NCBI GenBank assembly: GCA_023301395.1
Contig: JALZUY010000030.1
Span: forward strand, 1-16,325
DNA from: Nonlabens sp.
GTDB lineage: Bacteria; Bacteroidota; Bacteroidia; Flavobacteriales; Flavobacteriaceae
Reading direction: 5' to 3'
DNA: 16,325 nt
Positions 1 through 6,611 of this stretch are shown piece after piece; position 1 is the first letter of the stretch; the number at the start of each line of letters is the position of its first letter. The notes beneath the pieces are model-generated. The model was given only the letters and a program-made list of their open reading frames with translations, was not told where the DNA came from and made no database searches. The position numbers and the translations under genes are program-made.

Positions 1-19
1 CGTGTTGCTCTTCCGATCT
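1..19. other. Sequencing adapter remnant at contig end (not genomic)
   Basis: Read on the minus strand, these bases are AGATCGGAAGAGCAACACG. This is the Illumina TruSeq read-through adapter (AGATCGGAAGAGCACACG) with one extra A. The feoB reading frame follows the family perfectly up to codon 590 (bases 20-22) and then changes to Arg-Ser-Glu-Glu, which is the adapter translated in frame. The first 19 bases should be trimmed before any use. Confidence 0.93.
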
Positions 20-1789
20 TAATGGCCTCACAGCTGGTTCTATCCCTTTTCCTATGTACCCTATAAAACTATGCTCTAATTGTTGAGATGCTATTTTATT
101 AGTTAATTCTTCTTCAGACAGGTTTTGCCCGGCATATTGCTCTTTTATGATTTCCTCAGCATTTGTGAACTGCTCGCCCATTCCATGACTGGCTAGCAAC
201 CATAATATTACTGAGATTGCCATGATAATTTTTCCAGCACCTAATACAAAACTCTTTGTCTTTTCAAGAACTGTAATTCCCACATTTTTAAGCATCGGTA
301 ATTTATAGGCCGGCATTTCCATTACAAAAAACGCTTTACGCTTGATAGGTAATATTATATTGAGCACCCAAGCTGAGAATATCGCAGCACCAAAGCCTAG
401 CATATACAACAACATTAATGTCAATCCCTGCATATTAAAAATCCACCATACTTTTTCCTCTGGGATTACGAGAGATATAATTATCAAGTAAACAGGTAAC
501 CGTGCAGAACAAGTTGTAAAAGGAACTACTAAAATAGTAATCAAACGTTCTTTCCAGTCCTCAATATTTCGGGTTGCCATAACTGCAGGAATAGCACAAG
601 CTGTTCCCGAGACTAGTGGCACGACACTTTTTCCACTCAAACCAAATTTTTTCATAATGTGATCCATTAAAAAGACCACTCTACTCATATAACCACTTTC
701 TTCTAGTATAGCTATAAACAGAAATAAGAAAGCTATTTGAGGTATAAAAATCACTATCCCGCCTAGTCCAGGAATAATTCCTTCAGATATCAAGTCTGTA
801 AAAGGACCACTAGGCAAAGTGTTTTGTGCCCAAGAGCTCGCTTTTGCAAAGAATGTATCAATCCATTCCATAGGATATGTAGACCAATCATAAATAGCTT
901 GAAAAATTAGAAGTAATACCAAAAAGAAAATTAGATAACCCCAAACTTTGTGAAGTAGAACACGATCTAATCGAGTGCGTAAATCTTTGGCCTGTGATTT
1001 ATCTACATTCAACACTTTTTTGAGCAACCCATTTATAAACTGATAGCGCACTACCGTTTCTTTATGTTGCATTTTCTTTAAATCATTCTCAGACTTAACT
1101 GAAAAAGATGCTGTTTTCAACTCTTCTAAGTCTCTATTCCTATCAATTTTACCAAAATTCACATCTTGGGTAATCACTAACCACAATTTATAAATCGACT
1201 GTTTAGGATAGGCCTTTTTTAGAGTTGCAAAATATTCTGGATCTATGCTCGAGGCATTAACACAAGGTTCTGGTTTTAAGATTCTATATTCTAGTATAGC
1301 CTGTTTCAAATCATCTACACCTATGTTCTTGCGAGCACTTAATAATACCACTCGGGTATTTAATTCTTGCTCCATCAAATCGATATCCAGCGATATCGCT
1401 TTACGCTTCATGCGATCTGCCATATTGATTACCAGAATCGTAGGGATTTCAAGATCTTTAATTTGTGTAAAAAGTAACAAGTTGCGCTTGAGATTCTCGA
1501 TGTCTGACACTACAACAGCTACATCTGGATAATCTTTAGAATTTTTATTCAATAAGGTTTCTACAACTACACTTTCATCAAGACTAGATGTATTTAAACT
1601 GTAGGTGCCTGGTAAATCTAGAACATGAGCCTTAAGACCACGATCCAGTTTACATATTCCTTCTTTTTTTTCTACGGTTATTCCAGGATAATTCCCAACC
1701 TTTTGATTGAGGCCAGTCAGTCTGTTAAAAAGAGATGTTTTCCCAGTGTTAGGGTTTCCTATAAGAGAAACATTGATTGATTTACCCAT
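1..1789 (-). CDS. feoB: Ferrous iron transport protein B (FeoB), C-terminus missing
   Basis: FeoB is the inner-membrane Fe(II) transporter with a cytoplasmic G-protein domain. About 590 genuine residues are visible. The GTPase domain shows G1 GNPNTGKTS (11-19), switch region YPGIT (34-38), G3 DLPG (58-61), G4 NMAD (122-125) and G5 SAR (151-153). The membrane core starts near residue 283 and carries the conserved EESGYMSR (363-370), GTACAIPA (395-402) and TTCSARLPVY (425-434) motifs with the two family cysteines. The ATG start at 1789 overlaps the end of feoA by 8 bases, so translation is probably coupled. The reading frame is open to the window edge. The last family segment, which normally follows IEPxxxPL with GxDWKIG, is lost because the contig ends in adapter after residue 590. 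The gene is probably intact in the organism. Confidence 0.95.
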   Translation of the reverse strand, partial: MGKSINVSLIGNPNTGKTSLFNRLTGLNQKVGNYPGITVEKKEGICKLDRGLKAHVLDLPGTYSLNTSSLDESVVVETLLNKNSKDYPDVAVVVSDIENLKRNLLLFTQIKDLEIPTILVINMADRMKRKAISLDIDLMEQELNTRVVLLSARKNIGVDDLKQAILEYRILKPEPCVNASSIDPEYFATLKKAYPKQSIYKLWLVITQDVNFGKIDRNRDLEELKTASFSVKSENDLKKMQHKETVVRYQFINGLLKKVLNVDKSQAKDLRTRLDRVLLHKVWGYLIFFLVLLLIFQAIYDWSTYPMEWIDTFFAKASSWAQNTLPSGPFTDLISEGIIPGLGGIVIFIPQIAFLFLFIAILEESGYMSRVVFLMDHIMKKFGLSGKSVVPLVSGTACAIPAVMATRNIEDWKERLITILVVPFTTCSARLPVYLIIISLVIPEEKVWWIFNMQGLTLMLLYMLGFGAAIFSAWVLNIILPIKRKAFFVMEMPAYKLPMLKNVGITVLEKTKSFVLGAGKIIMAISVILWLLASHGMGEQFTNAEEIIKEQYAGQNLSEEELTNKIASQQLEHSFIGYIGKGIEPAVRPLRSEEQH

Positions 1790-2012
1790 TGCGCTCCACG
1801 ACTATTTGTTGAGCAGTCTCACGACGTATCGCAAGATAAGTTCCATTAATATTAAGATAAATAGGATCTTGGAAAGGTGCACTTTCCATCATTACCACTT
1901 TATTCCCAGGCAAACAACCCATCTCAAGTAATTTCAAGGGCACTTGCTCTTCATTAAAAGAGATAATTGTGGCTTGTTCACCACGTTTTAAATGTGCAAT
2001 AGTATCGCTCAA
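1782..2012 (-). CDS. feoA: FeoA, small SH3-like partner of the ferrous iron transporter
   Basis: This 76-residue protein has the FeoA fold signature: an N-terminal LKRGEQATI strand, then LLEMGCLPGNKVVM (the family's LxxMGxxPG turn), a hydrophobic middle, and the closing YLAIRRETAQQIVVE strand. FeoA is a cytoplasmic accessory protein thought to bind FeoB and support Fe(II) uptake. The only usable start is TTG at 2012. An in-frame TAA lies just two codons upstream (2016-2018), and the next methionine is inside the conserved turn. It is the first gene of a feoAB pair and its last bases overlap the feoB start. A candidate promoter and inverted repeat lie directly upstream. Confidence 0.93.
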   Translation of the reverse strand: MSDTIAHLKRGEQATIISFNEEQVPLKLLEMGCLPGNKVVMMESAPFQDPIYLNINGTYLAIRRETAQQIVVERNG

Positions 2013-2013
2013 A

Positions 2014-2047
2014 GCTTATTTAGAATAAATTTGAATAAGCAAAAGTA
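2014..2047 (-). promoter_or_regulatory. Candidate feoAB promoter box and operator-like inverted repeat
   Basis: On the minus strand TACTTTTG (2047-2040) matches the Bacteroidota -7 consensus TAnnTTTG at every fixed base. It overlaps by one base a perfect inverted repeat, GCTTATT (2040-2034) and AATAAGC (2020-2014), with a 13-base spacer. The repeat ends one base before the TTG start codon, so it would cover the transcription start and short leader. A repressor such as a Fur- or DtxR-type iron regulator bound there could block feoAB, but no known box was recognised and no clear -33 TTG was seen at the expected spacing. The repeat could instead be a leader hairpin. Confidence 0.42.
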
Positions 2048-2125
2048 AGTCAAGATGTAGGAATGAAAAAATTTAGAATACTAAACTTTTGTTGTCTTAA
2101 TGGAAAGTTCTATTTCAGGTGAATT

Positions 2126-3277
2126 CTATTTCAATTTACTGAGTGCAATTTCAAAAGTTGTTCCTAGATCCTTTTTACTTCCTGACACTCTTATATTTCC
2201 TTTATGATAATCCTTAATAATGCGATGAGCCAGTGATAAACCTAAGCCCCAACCGCGTTTTTTTGTAGTAAATCCCGGAGTAAATACTTGATTCCATTGA
2301 CTTTTTGGAATTCCTTTCCCAGTATCGGTCACTGTAATAAAAACTTTATGAGCATCGGCACGTAAGTAGATTTTCATAGCACCTTTTCCTTTCATAGCAT
2401 CAATTCCATTTTTAATCAGGTTCTCAATTACCCAAGCATATAATTGTTCATTAAGTTTTACCATAATAGGTTGACTAGGTAAATCAACGGTAAAGTCTAC
2501 CAATTTTGAACTGCGAGAAGAAATGTAATGAACTGCTTTTTCTGTTTGATCCACAATATCCATTTCAGACAATGTAGGAATGGAACCTATCTTAGAAAAG
2601 CGCTCCGTAATGGTTTGTAATCTGACGATATCTTTTTCCATCTCAACAATATAACTGGGATCTACATTAGTCTCTCTCAATAAAGTGGTCCATCCTACCA
2701 GTGACGATAATGGTGTTCCAATCTGGTGGGCACTTTCTTTTGCCATTCCAGCCCATAGTTTATTTTGTTCACTAGCTTTAGTAGAGCGATAAAAGAACCA
2801 AATTACAGCACCAAAAAGGACTAAAATCAACAGCAAGGCCATTGGAAAATATTTCATTTTAGTAATAATCGGGCTTTCACCGTAGTAAATAGTTTGATAC
2901 GGCTTTCCCTGATAACTGATCTCAAGCGGCGGATTAAGCTGCTCATATTCTTTTACTAGCTTAGTTAAAGCTACAGAATCGTTTTTTACATATTCAGGTA
3001 AATTCCTAGCTTTCATCTCACCTTTAAAATTCACTTCAATAAGCGGTATGATTGTATTATTTTGAGTCACTATGGTACCTAAGCTGCCCATCTCAGCATT
3101 TAAAGATTGATTATTAAAATCCTCAATTGCCGTTTTATATTCAGTCATGTTTTTCCTCTCACTTTCTTTAAGTTGTTGAAAAAAGCCATAAGTATTCCAT
3201 AAAATGAGAGCGGTAATAACTACTGCAAAGGCAATAATTATCCATCTAAGTACATTGCGATTAGCTGTGAAATTCAT
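2126..3277 (-). CDS. Membrane sensor histidine kinase (orphan)
   Basis: This 383-residue protein is an inner-membrane two-component sensor. A membrane segment (about 11-31) is followed by a periplasmic region of about 110 residues with no recognised fold, then a second membrane segment (about 144-163). The catalytic part has the phosphoacceptor box KESAHQIGTPLSSL with His184, the N box ENLIKN (285-290), G1 DTGKG (318-322), a TTKKRGWG lid and G2 GLGLS (344-348). The AHQIGTPLSSL form of the H box is common in Bacteroidota kinases. No response regulator is encoded in the window, so the partner is unknown. It lies 113 bases upstream of feoA on the same strand, and a link to iron is possible but not shown. 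ATG start; a promoter-like pair lies just upstream. Confidence 0.9.
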   Translation of the reverse strand: MNFTANRNVLRWIIIAFAVVITALILWNTYGFFQQLKESERKNMTEYKTAIEDFNNQSLNAEMGSLGTIVTQNNTIIPLIEVNFKGEMKARNLPEYVKNDSVALTKLVKEYEQLNPPLEISYQGKPYQTIYYGESPIITKMKYFPMALLLILVLFGAVIWFFYRSTKASEQNKLWAGMAKESAHQIGTPLSSLVGWTTLLRETNVDPSYIVEMEKDIVRLQTITERFSKIGSIPTLSEMDIVDQTEKAVHYISSRSSKLVDFTVDLPSQPIMVKLNEQLYAWVIENLIKNGIDAMKGKGAMKIYLRADAHKVFITVTDTGKGIPKSQWNQVFTPGFTTKKRGWGLGLSLAHRIIKDYHKGNIRVSGSKKDLGTTFEIALSKLK

Positions 3278-3295
3278 GAAATCTGTTAAGAGTTT

Positions 3296-3327
3296 TAAAT
3301 ATAGTATTATTTGTCAAACGTATTCAA
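3296..3327 (-). promoter_or_regulatory. Candidate promoter of the histidine kinase gene
   Basis: On the minus strand, TTG (3327-3325) is followed after 21 bases by TATATTTA (3303-3296), which differs from the Bacteroidota -7 box TAnnTTTG only at the last base. The spacing fits the usual 17-23 bases. The box lies 18 bases before the kinase ATG, giving a short leader. A second box, TACGTTTG, lies further upstream but has no partner at the right distance. Confidence 0.42.
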
Positions 3328-3402
3328 CTTCATTTTATGATACACTGTGTAAAAGTCTCTTTTAAATCTCTATTCTGTTTTACAAAAACGCTATAAAATC
3401 CA

Positions 3403-3410
3403 TACCTTTA
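3403..3410 (+). promoter_or_regulatory. Candidate -7 box of the flavin reductase operon
   Basis: TACCTTTA matches TAnnTTTG except for its last base and lies 19 bases before the TTG start of the flavin reductase gene. A weak TGTTTT stretch (3376-3381) lies at about -33. Almost the same octamer (TATCTTTA) lies upstream of two other genes in the window, at 6598 and 13171, which supports a shared promoter element. Confidence 0.38.
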
Positions 3411-3429
3411 CCATCCTTAAAAAATCAAG

Positions 3430-4281
3430 TTGAAACTAGATCCTAAAGACACAAAGACAGCTCATTTACATGGCATTATGCTAGGCGCGGTACAACCACG
3501 ACCTATCGCATTTGCAAGTACTATTGATGAAGATGGTAATGTGAATTTATCACCTTATTCTTTTTTCAACGTTTTTAGTGCAAATCCGCCGGTGATGATA
3601 TTTTCTCCAGCAAGACGCGTGCGTGATAATAGCATAAAGCACACTTTAATAAATGCAAGAGCTACCGGTGAGGTTGTTATTAATATTGTGAATTATGATA
3701 TTGTTCAACAAATGTCATTAAGCAGCACAGAATATGCTGCTGGAGTTGATGAATTTGTAAAAGCAGGCTTAACAGCTATTCCATCAGATCTAGTTGCTCC
3801 ACCACGTGTAGCAGAAAGTCCTGTGCAATTTGAATGTAAAGTAAAAGAAATCGTTGAATTAGGTCAGGAAGGTGGCGCTGGAAATTTAATCATTTGTGAA
3901 GTCGTAATGGTTCATGTAAACGATGAGGTACTTGATGCAGATGGAAAAATAGATCAAACCAAAATTGATACCGTAGCTCGTATGGGTGGAAACTGGTACT
4001 GTCGCTCTAAGGACGCAATGTTTGAGGTCCCTAAACCTTTGGCAACACTCGGTGTAGGTGTTGACGCATTACCTGAACACGCAAAAAACAGTGATATCCT
4101 AACTGGAAACGATCTAGGTAAACTAGGGAATATTGAGACTATACCAGATAAAGATTCTGTTATCGCTTTCGCGAAAGCGGAAAAACTACCAGCTTTGAAA
4201 ATTAAAGAAAAACATACACGTGCTCATGAATTGATCCTGCAAGGGAACATCATAGATGCGTGGAAAATTTTATTATTATAA
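3430..4281 (+). CDS. Flavin reductase family protein (FMN-binding split barrel)
   Basis: This cytoplasmic protein of 283 residues matches the flavin reductase-like / flavoredoxin family, which binds FMN in a split beta-barrel and passes electrons from NAD(P)H or another donor to flavin. The FMN-site region is clear: VQPRPIAFAST (21-31), NLSPYSFFNVFSANPPVMIFS (39-59), and later the GEVVINIV and ARMGGNWYCR stretches. The C-terminal part after about residue 205 is an extension of unknown role. The start is TTG, because an in-frame TAA lies three codons upstream and the first internal ATG (codon 17) would remove conserved sequence. It is the first gene of a probable three-gene operon, with the next start one base after its stop. 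The true substrate and donor cannot be read from the sequence. Confidence 0.86.
   Translation: MKLDPKDTKTAHLHGIMLGAVQPRPIAFASTIDEDGNVNLSPYSFFNVFSANPPVMIFSPARRVRDNSIKHTLINARATGEVVINIVNYDIVQQMSLSSTEYAAGVDEFVKAGLTAIPSDLVAPPRVAESPVQFECKVKEIVELGQEGGAGNLIICEVVMVHVNDEVLDADGKIDQTKIDTVARMGGNWYCRSKDAMFEVPKPLATLGVGVDALPEHAKNSDILTGNDLGKLGNIETIPDKDSVIAFAKAEKLPALKIKEKHTRAHELILQGNIIDAWKILLL
4164..4179. repeat. 16-base perfect palindrome CGCTTTCGCGAAAGCG, copy 1
   Basis: CGCTTTCGCGAAAGCG is identical to its own reverse complement over all 16 bases. This copy lies inside the flavin reductase gene and encodes Ala-Phe-Ala-Lys-Ala. The same 16 bases occur at 13242-13257. It stands out from the AT-rich surroundings and resembles the highly iterated palindromes known from some genomes. 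Confidence 0.85.
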
Positions 4282-4282
4282 C

Positions 4283-4657
4283 ATGGATGTACAAGGAAAA
4301 ATTAAAGTAATAGGTGAAACCAAATCTTTTGGCGCCAGTGGTTTTCAAAAACGCGAACTAGTAATTACTACCGAAGAGCAGTATCCTCAACACTTGATGC
4401 TAGAATTTGTTCAAGATAAAACAAGTTTATTAGACAGTTTTCAAGTAGGTGAGCCCGTTAAAGTAGGTATTAACTTGAGAGGTCGTGAGTGGCAAAGTCC
4501 ACAAGGTGAAACTAAGTATTTCAACTCTATCGTGGGATGGAAAATCGAGCGTGTAGGAGCTACTCCAGCAACGCCTTCTCAAGAGATTCCACCATTTGAT
4601 GAATTTGACCCAATTTCAAATTCAAAAGATGAGGATCACGATGATTTACCGTTCTAA
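4283..4657 (+). CDS. DUF3127 family protein with an SSB-like acidic C-terminal tip
   Basis: This 124-residue protein matches DUF3127, a family typical of Bacteroidota. The core (about residues 1-90) is beta-rich: MDVQGKIKVIGETKSFGASGFQKRELVIT, then LMLEFVQDKTSLLD, VGEPVKVGINLRGREW and KYFNSIVGWKIER. This order of strands is OB-fold-like. A proline-rich linker and an acidic tail ending DEDHDDLPF follow. The tail closely resembles the C-terminal peptide of single-stranded DNA-binding protein (DDDIPF in E. coli), which recruits repair and replication proteins. A role at DNA is therefore inferred, not shown. ATG at 4283 was chosen because it follows the previous stop after one base and begins at the conserved MDVQGKI. 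An upstream ATG at 4256 would overlap the previous gene by 26 bases and add a non-conserved leader. Confidence 0.83.
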   Translation: MDVQGKIKVIGETKSFGASGFQKRELVITTEEQYPQHLMLEFVQDKTSLLDSFQVGEPVKVGINLRGREWQSPQGETKYFNSIVGWKIERVGATPATPSQEIPPFDEFDPISNSKDEDHDDLPF

Positions 4658-4671
4658 TAAGACCTTAAATC

Positions 4672-5118
4672 ATGAGATTAGTAAGAACTGATTCTCATAA
4701 CAAAGATTTTATAGCACTAGTAAAAGAACTTGATGCTTACCTATCAATCACTGATGGTGATGACCATAGTTTTTATAATCAGTTCAATAAACTGGATCTT
4801 ATTAAAAATGTAGTTATTATCTACAAGGATAATATCCCAGCAGGTTGTGGTGCTATTAAAAAGTACGATTTTCAATCTATGGAGATTAAGAGAATGTACA
4901 CTAGAAACATTTATCGAGGTAAAGGAATCGCATCTATGATTCTAGAAAATCTTGAAAAATGGGCAGTAGATCTTTCATTTAAGAGATGCATTCTAGAGAC
5001 AGGAATCAATCAAGAAGAGGCGATTGCTATTTATAAAAAAAGAGCATATCAATTTATTGAGAATTATGGTCCCTATAAAGGATTAGAGAAAAGTTTTTGT
5101 TTTGAAAAGAAGCTCTGA
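4672..5118 (+). CDS. GNAT family N-acetyltransferase
   Basis: This 148-residue, single-domain protein has the GNAT fold. The central strands IPAGCGAIKKYD and SMEIKRMYT are followed by the acetyl-CoA pyrophosphate loop RGKGIA (82-87, the Q/RxxGxG/A motif), then the helix SMILENLEKWA and the C-terminal strands CILETGINQEEAIAIYKKRAYQFIENYGPY. Such enzymes move an acetyl group from acetyl-CoA to an amine, but the acceptor cannot be told from the sequence. The gene begins 14 bases after the DUF3127 gene and ends just before a strong terminator, so it is probably the last gene of the operon. Nothing in the sequence ties it functionally to the other two. Confidence 0.86.
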   Translation: MRLVRTDSHNKDFIALVKELDAYLSITDGDDHSFYNQFNKLDLIKNVVIIYKDNIPAGCGAIKKYDFQSMEIKRMYTRNIYRGKGIASMILENLEKWAVDLSFKRCILETGINQEEAIAIYKKRAYQFIENYGPYKGLEKSFCFEKKL

Positions 5119-5145
5119 CTTTTGATTCTCAAAATTTTAAAAACA

Positions 5146-5180
5146 AAATCCCGGCCATTACAGTCGGGATTTCTTTCTTA
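5146..5180 (+). terminator. Rho-independent terminator after the GNAT gene
   Basis: AAATCCCG (5146-5153) and CGGGATTT (5165-5172) form a perfect 8-base-pair stem around an 11-base loop, followed by a T-rich tail (TTTCTTTCTT). It closes the three-gene operon and separates it from aat. Confidence 0.85.
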
Positions 5181-5294
5181 ATAGGTTAGCCTCCATTACA
5201 AACTCAAAAAAAGCAATGATGAAATAAATTAGCTTTGAAGGCTACTCAAAGTTATCATTTTTAAAATCAAATCCAAATTTAAAGTCCCTAAATC

Positions 5295-5942
5295 GTGCAA
5301 ATACTAGATCATAGACTTGTTTTCCCACATCCTAGCGCAGCTCCAGACCATGGTTTGCTAGCTGTAGGTGGAGATTTGAGTGTAGAGCGATTGTTACTAG
5401 CCTATCGTTCAGGAATATTCCCATGGTATAGTGATGGAGAACCTATTTGCTGGTGGAGTCCAGATCCACGCATGGTGTTTGATCTATCGCTAGAGCAACC
5501 CATGAGAGTAAGTAAGTCATTAAAACAGAGTATGCGTAATCGAGGTTATGAGGTTAGAGAAAACACTTGCTTTACTGATGTAATGAATCATTGTGCAAAT
5601 GTAAAACGCCTGCATGAAGATGGAACATGGATTAATGATGATTTTATAACTGCTTATTCACAACTCCATGAACTAGGTCATGCAAAAAGCATAGAGGTTT
5701 TTAAAGATGAAGAATTAGTTGGTGGATTATACGGAATAGACCTGCCTGAAAAAGGCGTTTTCTGTGGAGAATCCATGTTTGCCCTAACTACTGATGCTAG
5801 TAAAACAGCACTATTCTATCTTGTAAACGACTTAAAGAAAAAGGGTTATAAATTAATTGACGCTCAAATTCATAACGACCATTTAGACAGCTTAGGAGCT
5901 GTAGAGATTGATCGTGAAGTATTTTTGAGTTATCTGAGTTAG
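5295..5942 (+). CDS. aat: Leucyl/phenylalanyl-tRNA-protein transferase
   Basis: Aat attaches Leu or Phe from aminoacyl-tRNA to the N-terminus of proteins that begin with Lys or Arg, creating N-degrons that ClpS hands to ClpAP in the cytoplasm. The 215-residue sequence carries the family marks in order: AVGGDLS and LLLAYRSGIFPWYSDGEP, then CWWSPDPRMVF, TWIND, HAKSIEVF, LVGGLYGID, KGVFCGESMFA, DASKTALFYL and the closing DAQIHNDHLDSLGAVEIDREVFL. Length is near that of E. coli Aat (234). The start is GTG at 5295. An in-frame TAA lies only two codons upstream and no ATG fits before the conserved N-terminal region. It stands alone, convergent with tag. An AAATCCAAATTT stretch (5269-5280) upstream may belong to its promoter. 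Confidence 0.95.
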   Translation: MQILDHRLVFPHPSAAPDHGLLAVGGDLSVERLLLAYRSGIFPWYSDGEPICWWSPDPRMVFDLSLEQPMRVSKSLKQSMRNRGYEVRENTCFTDVMNHCANVKRLHEDGTWINDDFITAYSQLHELGHAKSIEVFKDEELVGGLYGIDLPEKGVFCGESMFALTTDASKTALFYLVNDLKKKGYKLIDAQIHNDHLDSLGAVEIDREVFLSYLS

Positions 5943-5967
5943 GTTAAAAGTCTTAGGGATTTAATTA

Positions 5968-6531
5968 CTAAACCTCATCATAGCGATGACAATTCACCTC
6001 ATGATCATTTACCATTCCTGTTGCTTGCATGAATGCATACGTAATGGTAGAGCCCACGAACTTAAAGCCTCGCTTTTTTAAATCTTTTGAAATTTGATCT
6101 GAAAGTGGTGTATTTGCAGGAGCTTCTTTATAATTAACCACCCTATTTTTAATAGGTGTTCCATCTACATAATTCCATATATATTTTGAGAAACTTCCAT
6201 ACTCTTTCTGGATCTCTATAAATAGGTTTGCATTTGTTATGATAGATTTCACTTTGAGTTTATTACGTATAATCCCTGCATTTAAAAGTAATTCGTCTTG
6301 CTTTACTTGATCATACTTTGCGATTTTTTCAACATCAAACTGGTCAAGTGCATCAAAGTAATTAGCTCTTTTCTTTAAAATAGTGATCCAACTCAATCCA
6401 GCCTGCATAGTTTCTAAAATAAGAAATTCAAACAGTGTTTGATCATCATAAACAGGTGTTCCCCATTCGTTGTCATGATATTCCTCATAGATTTCACTGC
6501 CCAGACACCAACCACATTTGTGTTTTTCCAT
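5968..6531 (-). CDS. tag: DNA-3-methyladenine glycosylase I
   Basis: Tag removes 3-methyladenine from alkylated DNA in base excision repair. The 187-residue protein follows the E. coli enzyme along its whole length: KCGWCLGSEIYEEYHDNEWG, LFEFLILETMQAGLSWITILKKR, AGIIRNKLKVKSII, LKKRGFKFVGSTITYAFMQATG and NDHEVNCHRY. The four zinc ligands of the family are present as Cys6, His19, His177 and Cys181. The LSWITILKKR helix lines the base-binding pocket. The gene is convergent with aat (25 bases between the stops) and divergent from the lipoprotein gene at 6612, with about 80 bases shared between the two starts. ATG start. No alkylation-response regulator is encoded nearby. Confidence 0.96.
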   Translation of the reverse strand: MEKHKCGWCLGSEIYEEYHDNEWGTPVYDDQTLFEFLILETMQAGLSWITILKKRANYFDALDQFDVEKIAKYDQVKQDELLLNAGIIRNKLKVKSIITNANLFIEIQKEYGSFSKYIWNYVDGTPIKNRVVNYKEAPANTPLSDQISKDLKKRGFKFVGSTITYAFMQATGMVNDHEVNCHRYDEV

Positions 6532-6547
6532 AAACCGAATTTAAGAA

Positions 6548-6579
6548 CACACGTAGTATGAAACAAACATTCAAGTCAA
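6548..6579 (-). promoter_or_regulatory. Candidate tag promoter
   Basis: On the minus strand, TTG (6579-6577) is followed after 21 bases by TACGTGTG (6555-6548), one mismatch from TAnnTTTG. The box lies 16 bases before the tag ATG. A nearer TTG (6574-6572) gives a 16-base spacer and is an alternative. Confidence 0.33.
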
Positions 6580-6597
6580 GTTTAAATTTTTCTACTT

Positions 6598-6605
6598 TAT
6601 CTTTA
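6598..6605 (+). promoter_or_regulatory. Candidate -7 box of the NTF2-like lipoprotein gene
   Basis: TATCTTTA lies only 6 bases before the ATG at 6612, so the message would be leaderless or nearly so if this box is used. The box differs from TAnnTTTG at the last base and is identical to the octamer at 13171-13178. No convincing -33 TTG was found. Confidence 0.3.
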
Positions 6606-6611
6606 ACAGCT

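Noticed and set aside
839..853. CGCTTTTGCAAAG in feoB as a third, degraded copy of the 16-base palindrome
   Set aside because: It encodes a similar Phe-Ala-Lys-Ala but has too many mismatches at the end of the palindrome and is not self-complementary over 16 bases.
1389..1400. 12-base palindrome AGCGATATCGCT inside feoB
   Set aside because: It occurs once, lies in coding sequence and has no repeat elsewhere in the window, so it is probably chance.
1245..1931. Plus-strand open frames of 95 and 74 codons
   Set aside because: They are antisense to the clearly conserved feoB and feoA and have no family likeness.
4256..4282. Upstream ATG for the DUF3127 gene
   Set aside because: It overlaps the previous gene by 26 bases and adds residues RGKFYYYN that are out of keeping with the conserved MDVQGKI start.
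5941..5975. AGGTT...AACCT as a two-way terminator between aat and tag
   Set aside because: The stem is only five pairs around a long loop and no T run follows on either strand.
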